Shown here piece after piece: positions 1 through 7,300 of a stretch of DNA of 8,843 nucleotides (the first letter of the stretch is position 1; every line of letters starts with the position of its first letter). A program made the position numbers and the translations under genes. The stretch comes from Thermoplasmata archaeon. Its GTDB lineage: Archaea; Thermoplasmatota; Penumbrarchaeia; Penumbrarchaeales; Penumbrarchaeaceae. Location of the stretch: positions 1-8,843 of the forward strand of contig JAGLEG010000513.1 of assembly GCA_023145185.1 (NCBI GenBank), given 5' to 3'. The notes under the pieces are model-generated. The model was not told the origin of the DNA, searched no databases, and saw only the letters and a list, made by a program, of their open reading frames with translations.

Positions 1-2344
1 TCGATCCCGGGACCCCCTCCTTTTCGCAGAGATCGTAGGATAGGCCGTAGTTCAGCAGGGCCTTGTCCCAGTCCCCGAGGATGTAATGTATCTCACCCAG
101 TATGTAATGATACTCTATCGCCGATCTATCGTCCAGATCGTCCAGGGGGATACGGGAGACCACCTCCTTCAGGTCCTCGGAGAACCCCCTCATTATCAGG
201 GACGGGCCGAACCTCTCCAGGAAGGCGATGGCCCCTGGCAGGTCCCCCTGTGATATCATGTGGTACGTCGCCTCGATCCGGGCAGGGTCGTTCTCCACCT
301 CCCTGTAGTAATCGGAGGCCAATCCGTGGTACTCCCTTCTCCTCTTATCATCTATGGTCCTATAGAGTATATTGCGGAACGTATCGTGAAGCCGGTACGC
401 GTTTCCGCTGTAGGTGAGATGCGCCCTTTCCACCATCTTCTCCACCTTTTCATGGAGGGCGGAATCCAACGTTTTATCCCCGTCCACCTCAAGGGCCGCT
501 TCCACGCCATCGATCTTCCTCAGCAGCAGAAGGGCCTCCATGGAGAAAGGGTACCTGAAGATGGAGGAGAAGCCGAGGATGGTCCTCTCCAGGTCGGAGA
601 GGGATGGGATGATCTCCTCCTCGATCAGCGTCTCCAGGTCCAGGTATCGAACGGTCTCCTGATCGCCTATGAGCTCCAGCGCCAGCGGGTGGCCCTTCGT
701 ATGGGCGTATATTCTCTTCAGGTCCTTTCCGCTCAACCCCTTCTCCATCAACATCTCGATGCTCGCCTTCTGATCCAACCCCTCTATCACTATCCTCCGA
801 AGGTCGCCGTGGAACTTCGGAAACAGCGGGACGGACCTGCCCGCGAAGATGAGCTTTATATCGTTGGAGATCGACCCGTTCATTATCGAGAGGAACAGTG
901 ACCTGATCCTGTCATCCGCCTTGTGGGCGTCGTCCAAGATAAGAAGCAGCTTCATCCTCTCAAGGGACCTCTCCAGTATCAGGACCACCTCGTTCACGTT
1001 GAGATCGCTCCTGTTCTCGAGGTAGGAGCGGAGCTCTGGCCGGTTCTCCTTCTGGAGGAAATATGCCAGATTGGTGAGAAGGGACCTGGGCGTCCCCCAT
1101 TCGTTGAGAGTGTAATAGAAAGTGCTCCATTCGCCCTTGAGGTCCCGTATCATCTTCGATATGAAGGTGGTCTTGCCTATCCCCGCCTCCCCGTCGATCA
1201 TCATCACCTTGGACCGGCTGGACCCGATCCACGTCATGAACTCCCCCCTCTCCTCGGACCTTCCGAAATATCGTAAAAGAATGGGGGACCGGTGAAGCTC
1301 GGAGATGAACTGCGACCCCCTCTGCGACTCCAGGAAGTACTGGAACCTGTTGAAGAGGAGAACCTCGTGGTTCATCAGGTAGTTCAATATCTCAAGCTGG
1401 GTCACAGGGGTCTGCAGCAGGTCCGCGACCTTCTCTATCTCAAGCTCCTTGCCGATGCCCTCGTGATCCACCACAGGCACCTTCAAACCTCCTATTCGGG
1501 ATCTGATCTCCGTGGCCTCATGAATGCCCCTGGAGGTGAGGTGGTATGTCTTTCTTCTCCTCTTCTGGTACCTGATCCTGCTCCTCTTGATCATCACCAT
1601 CTCGGCAATTATCAGCTTCTTCAGCTCCTTGGATACCGTGGACTGCGTTGTCCACAGTGCCTGGGACACCCCTTTCTGGGTCAGCTCCTCGGGCATTATG
1701 AAATCATCGCCAATGGAGACGTATCTCGAGAGGTACTTCAGGATCCGGCTTCGCACGTTGGTGAAGGCGGATACCTTGTCGATGACCTCATGGCCTCCCT
1801 CTTCGACGGGAAAGATGGACAGGGCAAGGTCCCTGATGGGCCTGTAGGACGGCTGGTCCCCGTTCAGGGAGTACGTTCTCTCCTTTGACCCCGACACCTC
1901 TATCAGATGTCCACCCTTATCCCCGAACCTCCTGAGGATCCGATAGAGGGTCGACCTGGAACATCCCATCACCTTCGACATCCATTCAATGGTCTTGGGC
2001 CCTGATGCCAGCAGGCTGATCATGCGAAGGTTGCCCACGGGCTCGATAAGCTCCTCTATCATGACGCCAGTATCGACATTTTCCAGTTCGGAAAGGGCGC
2101 GCGTGATCTTCGATTTGTTCCTGGGCCCGAGCAGGACCTCCTTCCCCGACCTCTCCTTTGTGATCGCACCCAGGAGCTCCAGCTTCTTTGCGATGTTGGA
2201 CGCGTGGCCGTTCGTGACTCCAAGGGCCTCCGAGAACGTATTGATGGAAATGCCAGGGTGTCTTATTAGAGTGAGAAGGGGGATGAGATTCGTCGGCGGA
2301 TCCGGATTGTTGCTATCCGCGACATCTGCACTATTTTGACACAC
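1..2344 (-). CDS. Triple winged-helix / MalT-like STAND ATPase / TPR transcriptional regulator (3' end outside window)
   Basis: Probable ATP-dependent, signal-responsive cytoplasmic transcription regulator of the STAND class. The reverse strand is open from a GTG at 2344 to the window edge (781 codons seen). Domains read by eye: a short polar N-terminus; winged helix 1 at about residues 19-85 (helix around GHASNIAKKL); winged helix 2 at about 104-158 (CSRSTLYRILRRF); winged helix 3 at about 196-275, ending in an RRRKTYHLTSRG wing; a linker; an NTPase with Walker A GEAGIGKTT at 385-393 (Lys391), Walker B LLLILDD at 466-472, a FAGRS strand at 500-504 and the STAND motif GHPLALEL at 551-558; a helical/winged region at about 575-660; and a TPR-like helix pair near 745-772. 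The start was chosen because a TATA-like box is centred 25 bp upstream, which implies a leaderless mRNA. An in-frame ATG at 2452 would add 36 residues and is the alternative. The family normally uses the C-terminal repeats to sense ligand or partner; here they are cut off by the edge. The ligand and target genes cannot be inferred. Confidence 0.88.
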   Translation of the reverse strand, partial: MCQNSADVADSNNPDPPTNLIPLLTLIRHPGISINTFSEALGVTNGHASNIAKKLELLGAITKERSGKEVLLGPRNKSKITRALSELENVDTGVMIEELIEPVGNLRMISLLASGPKTIEWMSKVMGCSRSTLYRILRRFGDKGGHLIEVSGSKERTYSLNGDQPSYRPIRDLALSIFPVEEGGHEVIDKVSAFTNVRSRILKYLSRYVSIGDDFIMPEELTQKGVSQALWTTQSTVSKELKKLIIAEMVMIKRSRIRYQKRRRKTYHLTSRGIHEATEIRSRIGGLKVPVVDHEGIGKELEIEKVADLLQTPVTQLEILNYLMNHEVLLFNRFQYFLESQRGSQFISELHRSPILLRYFGRSEERGEFMTWIGSSRSKVMMIDGEAGIGKTTFISKMIRDLKGEWSTFYYTLNEWGTPRSLLTNLAYFLQKENRPELRSYLENRSDLNVNEVVLILERSLERMKLLLILDDAHKADDRIRSLFLSIMNGSISNDIKLIFAGRSVPLFPKFHGDLRRIVIEGLDQKASIEMLMEKGLSGKDLKRIYAHTKGHPLALELIGDQETVRYLDLETLIEEEIIPSLSDLERTILGFSSIFRYPFSMEALLLLRKIDGVEAALEVDGDKTLDSALHEKVEKMVERAHLTYSGNAYRLHDTFRNILYRTIDDKRRREYHGLASDYYREVENDPARIEATYHMISQGDLPGAIAFLERFGPSLIMRGFSEDLKEVVSRIPLDDLDDRSAIEYHYILGEIHYILGDWDKALLNYGLSYDLCEKEGVPGS

Positions 2345-2359
2345 ATCCGCATATGTGTG
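2340..2359. promoter_or_regulatory. Perfect inverted repeat over the regulator start: candidate operator
   Basis: CACACAT at 2340-2346 and ATGTGTG at 2353-2359 form a perfect 7-bp inverted repeat with a 6-bp spacer. It spans roughly -15 to +5 relative to the GTG at 2344, between the TATA box and the first codons. A dimeric winged-helix protein bound here would block RNA polymerase, so autoregulation by the product of the adjacent gene is the simplest hypothesis. A chance repeat cannot be excluded. Confidence 0.4.
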
Positions 2360-2365
2360 GACCCG

Positions 2366-2373
2366 ATATAATA
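2366..2373 (-). promoter_or_regulatory. TATA-like box for the STAND regulator
   Basis: On the minus strand the box reads TATTATAT and is preceded by an A-rich stretch (GGGGAAAACGG) that could serve as a BRE. Its centre lies about 25 bp from the GTG at 2344, the usual archaeal TATA-to-start distance, so transcription would begin at or very near the start codon. This supports independent expression of the regulator rather than only read-through from the protease gene. Sequence-based inference; no start site is mapped. Confidence 0.5.
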
Positions 2374-2471
2374 CCGTTTTCCCCGGAATCTCCGCATAAT
2401 TCCACGCAATCATATCCGTTCCGTCGGCTCTCCGAACTCTTCGGTCAACCATCTCCGGATATCGTCCCTGG

Positions 2472-2520
2472 GCCCCGTCACATTCGGTGCGAGATCGATC
2501 TCACCATCTCACCGTGGGGC
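2472..2520 (-). terminator. Imperfect hairpin across the end of the protease gene
   Basis: Three nested arm pairs can form around the protease stop codon: GCCCC 2472-2476 with GGGGC 2516-2520, CGGT 2485-2488 with ACCG 2511-2514, and GAGAT 2491-2495 with ATCTC 2506-2510. Eight nucleotides are left unpaired on one side and the terminal loop is 10 nt. The same stretch holds a 12-bp perfect palindrome, GAGATCGATCTC, at 2491-2502. No U-rich run follows on the minus strand, so a terminator role is weakly supported; it may be an mRNA end structure or chance. Confidence 0.2.
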
Positions 2521-4156
2521 TCTCCCCGGTACCTTCGATGTAATGCCATGTGGTGAATTCGATGTCGATGGCGTAATCGTTGGAGGTGTCCTCTATCGTG
2601 AATATACCCGGCCCGATCCTGGCCGATTGATCGCCAGCATCGGTCAGGACGAGGGTCACCGTGATGGTTCCGTTGTAAAGGGCGTCCTTTCCCATGTTCA
2701 GGTCCAGATCGATCGAACCGCCGGACCCTCCCATCGTCTTGAGAACCCCTTCATCGTCGGATACGGTGACCTCGAAGATGTCAGGGGCGTTCCTGTATCC
2801 GGGCCTCTCCGCGGGCTCGTCTGCCCATTCCACCGTCACATTGACGCTGAACATCGAATGCTCCATATCGTCGAGTTCGTAGGTTACCATGCCCCCCTCG
2901 TTCAGGTTCCCGAAATCGTGTATGTCGTATACATCGAAGACGTCTTGCCCATCCATCGGGTCCTGATACCTGTCGATCTTGTAGTCGGGGTCGTCGGTGC
3001 CTACCACTGCTGCGAGCGGCAGCATGGCAATACAGAACAGTCCCACCGCTGTGAAGGTGGTTATCCACGGCCTCCTCGGCCAGGTGCCTCGATCCCTTGT
3101 CCTGATCCATTTAACCCAGGGGCGGTTCCAGAGGCTGTCCCTGATATCATCAAAGAGCCTGACCCGACCATCGTCTCCATCAGTATATCTCTTCCAGAAG
3201 ACTCGGTACAGGAGGTAGAAGAAGGGAAGCATCACCGCGGCTGTGAGGACCGTGTTAATGAAGTCTATCCTGCCGAAGTTGGTGGAGGCGTTATCTATGA
3301 AAACGGTGGTGAACGCCCCTTTGATGCCGAACAGGGAGAGGTACCAGTCCCACAGGCCGTGTATTATGATCCCCAGGACGATGTTGCGGGACCAGTGATA
3401 GATTATGGAGAAGAAGGCGCCCATCACTATCAGTATAAGCATGTACCAGAAGATATCGATCAGTGGCATCCTGTACATCATGATGGATATGGGCAGATGT
3501 CCCACTGCGAATAGAGCGGAGGAGAACCCGATCGCCATGGGTATTGAGAAGACCCTGGCGGACTGGTCCTGAAGGAACCCCCTGGAGAAGATCTCCTCCG
3601 CGGGGCCGGTGGAGATCATGTACGAGAACATCATGGCGATGATCAGCCCCCATCCGAGTTCCTCCCACCCGGCGGTCATGTGAAAATCAGTACCGTACCC
3701 CATCACCCTCATGTGCCCAACGTAGATCACGGTCGCGACGATGAAGAACACCAACCCCCCAAGGCACCCCCAGATAATGGAGGAGGTCAGGTTCTTTCTT
3801 GTGAACCGGAACGGGCTCCCCTTCTCCCTGAACAGGTACCACCACAGGAAGAACACGGGGCCCAGCTGGAGGATCGGCTTGGCAAAGAGGGAGGACCAGT
3901 AGACGAGGGTCCGCCCGTTCTCCGGGTCCGTGAAAATGGCGAGGTTTCCCGTGGACCATCGGTAGATGGACCAGATGATCAATTTAACGATGAACACAAC
4001 GAGGATGAGGAACAGGAACTTCCACCTGTTGGAGATGGGCCGGTCCCCCACGGGAGGTACGGTATTCCAGCGCGGGTCCTTCATCATCTCTGCCTGGGTG
4101 CCGTATCCCTCTGGCCTCTCGAGTCCGTCCATGGTATCATGACCTGATCGCATCAC
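2501..4156 (-). CDS. CPBP (CAAX/Abi-type) intramembrane metalloprotease with extracytoplasmic C-terminal domain
   Basis: Polytopic membrane protein of the CPBP family, glutamate-dependent intramembrane proteases related to Rce1. The three family motifs are all present inside membrane segments: EEIFSR at 187-192 (EExxxR), FAVGH at 216-220 (FxxxH) and HGLWD at 266-270 (HxxxD). About eight hydrophobic segments lie within residues 46-320, the first at about 46-66. Then comes a basic, Trp-rich segment (about 321-363), one more membrane helix (about 364-386) and about 165 acidic, beta-rich residues to the end. At 551 residues it is roughly twice the usual family length, the excess being the N-terminal polar tail and the C-terminal domain. 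Start: GTG at 4156 followed at once by ATG at 4153; the TATA box is 26 bp from the GTG, so either may initiate a leaderless mRNA. The natural substrate is unknown. CPBP proteins include prenyl-protein endopeptidases and bacteriocin-immunity proteins; nothing here picks one. Confidence 0.9.
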   Translation of the reverse strand: MMRSGHDTMDGLERPEGYGTQAEMMKDPRWNTVPPVGDRPISNRWKFLFLILVVFIVKLIIWSIYRWSTGNLAIFTDPENGRTLVYWSSLFAKPILQLGPVFFLWWYLFREKGSPFRFTRKNLTSSIIWGCLGGLVFFIVATVIYVGHMRVMGYGTDFHMTAGWEELGWGLIIAMMFSYMISTGPAEEIFSRGFLQDQSARVFSIPMAIGFSSALFAVGHLPISIMMYRMPLIDIFWYMLILIVMGAFFSIIYHWSRNIVLGIIIHGLWDWYLSLFGIKGAFTTVFIDNASTNFGRIDFINTVLTAAVMLPFFYLLYRVFWKRYTDGDDGRVRLFDDIRDSLWNRPWVKWIRTRDRGTWPRRPWITTFTAVGLFCIAMLPLAAVVGTDDPDYKIDRYQDPMDGQDVFDVYDIHDFGNLNEGGMVTYELDDMEHSMFSVNVTVEWADEPAERPGYRNAPDIFEVTVSDDEGVLKTMGGSGGSIDLDLNMGKDALYNGTITVTLVLTDAGDQSARIGPGIFTIEDTSNDYAIDIEFTTWHYIEGTGESPTVRW

Positions 4157-4168
4157 GGTTAATTATTC

Positions 4169-4199
4169 TTTTCAGGGAATATGTTTACGTTTTTCAGGG
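4169..4199. repeat. Two 9-bp direct repeats flanking the protease TATA box
   Basis: TTTTCAGGG occurs at 4169-4177 and again at 4191-4199 (minus strand CCCTGAAAA), 22 bp apart start to start, which is about two helical turns, so both copies lie on the same DNA face. The TATA-like element at 4178-4187 sits exactly between them. A third partial copy, TTTTCA, follows at 4201-4206. The layout is what a regulator binding site would look like; the regulator is unknown. Confidence 0.45.
4178..4187 (-). promoter_or_regulatory. TATA-like box for the CPBP protease gene
   Basis: On the minus strand the element reads TAAACATATT, centred about 26 bp upstream of the GTG at 4156 and 29 bp from the ATG at 4153. 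No Shine-Dalgarno precedes either codon (the preceding bases are AATAATTAACC), so a leaderless transcript fits best. The position is the standard archaeal one; the sequence is a moderate match to a TATA consensus. Confidence 0.5.
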
Positions 4200-4276
4200 C
4201 TTTTCAACCAGGATATTTATCCCCTGGATCACGGCCATTAATGTTCAAATTCTCATAGTGGAATTACCAATCTGTT

Positions 4277-4319
4277 TTAATATTAATAAGAATCCACTCC
4301 CAACTTCCTTTTTAATAAT
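4277..4319 (+). promoter_or_regulatory. AT-rich promoter region of the surface-protein gene
   Basis: Two TATA-like stretches face the plus-strand gene: TTAATATTAA at 4277-4286, itself a palindrome, and TTTTTAATAAT at 4309-4319. With a 25-27 bp offset they would give transcription starts near 4308 and 4340, i.e. leaders of about 59 and 27 nt. Which one is used cannot be decided from sequence. The choice matters because only the longer leader contains the 5' arm of the hairpin over the ribosome binding site. Confidence 0.4.
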
Positions 4320-4326
4320 GCTTTTC

Positions 4327-4366
4327 AATATTTTCTCCGTCCCACGAATGTAAATGGAGGAATATT
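4327..4366 (+). promoter_or_regulatory. Shine-Dalgarno with potential sequestering hairpin
   Basis: GGAGG at 4356-4360 lies 6 nt before the ATG at 4367 and fixes that start; it is a good match to the archaeal anti-Shine-Dalgarno. The leader can also fold: AATATT 4327-4332 with AATATT 4361-4366, and CTCC 4335-4338 with GGAG 4356-4359, separated by a small internal loop (TT against G) and closed by a 17-nt loop. Folding would hide the ribosome binding site. The Shine-Dalgarno is well supported; the switch is speculation. Confidence 0.5.
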
Positions 4367-7300
4367 ATGAGAATAACAACGACCGCTCTACTGGTGTCAC
4401 TACTTTTGATCATGACGGGTATCTCAACGCTCATCTCGGGTGGAGAAGGGGTGGAAGACACGAGAGCGATCAATAGCTCTGAATACGAGCAGAACATGAA
4501 CATCTCAATTGTGGCAACCACCTCCTTTGTGGGGGATTACCTGTACCAGTATCTGGGAGATCATATGGCCAGATCAAGTGGAGATCTCAACGGAGATGGT
4601 TTCGACGATATCGTGATCGGCGATCCCAATTTCGATCTGCCCGAGAATACCAATATCGGAAGGGTCCTGATATGTTTCGGCGGCCCACACCTCGTTGGCG
4701 AAGTGGAGAACGAGACCGAGTTCGACACATCCATCTGTGGGGAGGGCCCTGGCGGCGGCCTGGGCAGTTCGGTGGATATCGTGGGCGATATCAACGGCGA
4801 CGGCTATGACGATCTTGCGGTGGGTGCGCCCAGTTATGATCAAAACGGCCTCCTTGGAAAGATGTACATCATCTTGGGGGGCGAGGATAGATTCTCGGAT
4901 AACTTCACCGTGGCAGACGCCGACGCCTCATACCTTTCCGAGGGGGCGGGTGACTTTTTCGGAACGGGGATCACCTCCGGTGGCGATCTCAATGGCGACG
5001 ATATCGATGATATGGTCGTTGGAGCCAATTTCAGGTCCCAGGGGAGCTTATCGATGGTGGGAAAGCTCTACGTGATATTCGGCAGGACCGACGGTTGGGA
5101 GACAAATGTCAGTATCGCGGCTGCGGACGCCTCATACCTTGGGGAGGAGAATTACCAGTATGTGGGCGCTTATAATGTGGGCGGAGGTGATGTCAACGGA
5201 GATGGTTATTGTGATATCCTCATAGGAGTGCCGTATACGAACGTCATAGGGTCCTATCAGGGGCGGGTCTACGTCGTAATGGGGAGGTCCGGAGAGTGGG
5301 GGCAGAACCTCAGCCTGTCCAGTGCGGAGGTCTCCATTGACGGTGAGGATTCCGGTGACTATTTCGGGATGAACCTGGGCTGTATGGGGGATGTGAACGG
5401 GGACGGCCTGGATGACATGATCTTCGGTGCGGACCGCCATGACACCCCCGTGGTGGGTGGAGGAAAAGCATATCTCCTGTTGGGACGCACGACCGGTTGG
5501 GATTCAATAGAGACCCTGGATGACGTTGATGCAACGTTTTCGGGGAGCTCCATCTCCGGTCACCTTGGCTCATCGATCTCCCTGGTGGACATTGACATGG
5601 ACGGCCTGACGGACGTGTTCATAGGGGCGGAGTACGAGGAGTTCGAAGGGCAGAGATACGGCAGGATCTATCTTTTCATGGGCAGGACATCCGGATGGTC
5701 CCATGACATGGCCCCCGGAACCTCCGATGCATCCTTCCTGGCAGAGTATCACAGTGATTTTACAGGCGCTTCAATGAGCCATGTCGGGGACGTCACCGGC
5801 TCGGGGCAGGATTGTCTGCTGGTCGGAGCCACCTACAGTAAGGTCGGGGGGACCTTCGCCGGCAAGGTGTTCCTGATATCAGGCAGCATGAATACCGAAC
5901 CTCTGGCGGTCAGCTCGGTGAAGGTCTTCGAGAACCTGGCCCTGAGGATCGAGATGGGGTCCGCTGATAGAGGAGATCTGGTTTACATTGAGTTGGAAGG
6001 GGTGGACTGCAATGAGACGAGGCGGGATTACGCCACCGTCAACATCTCCTTCTTCACGTCGCCGTTTCAGAACAAGAGCGTTCTTCTTCGGGAGAACGAC
6101 GTCAACAGCGGAATATACCGGGGCGAGTTCATAGTTCCTGCCGGAGTGAATTACTTCGACATGATAACCTTCTCATCCAGGAAGGACCCATCAAAGATGG
6201 ATACGATATTCGTGGACGGGCCCAACCGCCCCTCTCATGTTGAGGAGATATCGGTATATTCCGACGAAACCTACAGTTCGGAGATAGAACTGGCAGATCT
6301 GAACGAGACGGTCTTTCTGGAAGTTGTGGGAACCGATGCAAATCCACTGGCGGTCGATCATGCTTTCGTCAACATAACAAGTGATATTACCTGCCCCTGT
6401 CCCATCGTTTTTATGATGAAGGAGACCGGGATCGATACTGGGGTTTACAGGGCCCCTTACAGGATAGATGATGGAATGCTCCTCCTGGAGAACATGACGG
6501 TTCGGTCCGTGAGGTCGCCCTCGGTGACGTCCGTGGTCATGATCAGGACACACGTTCAGATAGGTCCGGTCGTTCCCCTCAAGCAGATCGTCGAGGATTA
6601 TGACTATATGGTACAGTATTCCAACCTCGGGTGGGCCTCTCCAATAACGTGGTCCTTTGATACGGATGGCGATTGGCTGTTCTTTGATGATGATACTCTT
6701 GAACTGTACGGGACGCCCGATAACTCCGATGTGGGAAAGACATCAGTGTGGCTCAATGTTACGGACGGTGCGGGGCATTTTGACGAACAGAGGTTCTTCA
6801 TTGATGTGGTGAACGTCGCCCCTGTTGTCATCACCGAGAACGTGGAGGTAGCATATCAGGGGCAGGATTACTATGTTGATTACAACAGCGATGAGGATGG
6901 TCAGGGGGCGATCTCCTGGTTCATATATTCAGATGCATCCTGGCCCTCCATGGACTCCTCGACCGGCGAGCTTATTGGGACCCCGGGCGGAGGAGACATC
7001 GGTATTGTCGAGATCACCGTGGGAGTATTCGACGGCAACGGCGGCTGGGCCCACTCCCGCTTCAATCTCAGCGTGTTGGACCTGAACGACGCTCCTGTGA
7101 TCATCTCCGATGACATTGAAAGTGTTAACCAGGGCGATCCGTATAAAAGATGGTACGAGGCGGTGGACCCCGATGCGGGCGATGAGCTGACATGGTTCCT
7201 GGGAGTGGGGTCAAACTGGCTTTCAATAAATGCAGAGTCCGGACTGCTTGAGGGGACGCCCACCAACAGTGATGTGGGCGAGAACCTCGTGAACGTCTCC

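Noticed and set aside
260..2339. Several plus-strand open frames of 80-210 codons opposite the regulator
   Set aside because: They are antisense shadows: the minus strand is one continuous frame with clear Walker motifs and winged-helix domains, while the plus-strand translations have no recognisable domain and low-complexity His/Pro/Leu/Gly runs.
1..2344. Possibility that the regulator is a STAND antiviral (Avs-like) defence protein
   Set aside because: Avs-type proteins carry an N-terminal effector such as a nuclease or protease. Here the N-terminus is three winged-helix domains, which points to transcription control. The missing C-terminus leaves a small doubt.
1..2344. Split of the left region into two genes, a double-wHTH protein and a separate wHTH-STAND protein
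   Set aside because: The frame is continuous from the third wHTH back through the first, with no stop, and I noticed no good ribosome binding site or TATA box at the internal junction near residue 190.
2346..2398. TCCGCATA occurring twice upstream of the regulator (2346-2353 and 2391-2398)
   Set aside because: Eight bases with irregular spacing; one copy is part of the inverted repeat, and no further copies make a pattern.
2543..3514. 323-codon plus-strand frame opposite the protease C-terminal half
   Set aside because: Shadow of the CPBP gene, whose catalytic and membrane pattern on the minus strand is unambiguous; the antisense translation shows no domain or membrane segment.
4208..4227. 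CCAGG/CCTGG inverted repeat in the divergent spacer
   Set aside because: Only 5-bp arms with a 10-bp spacer and mismatches inside; expected by chance in a spacer of this size.
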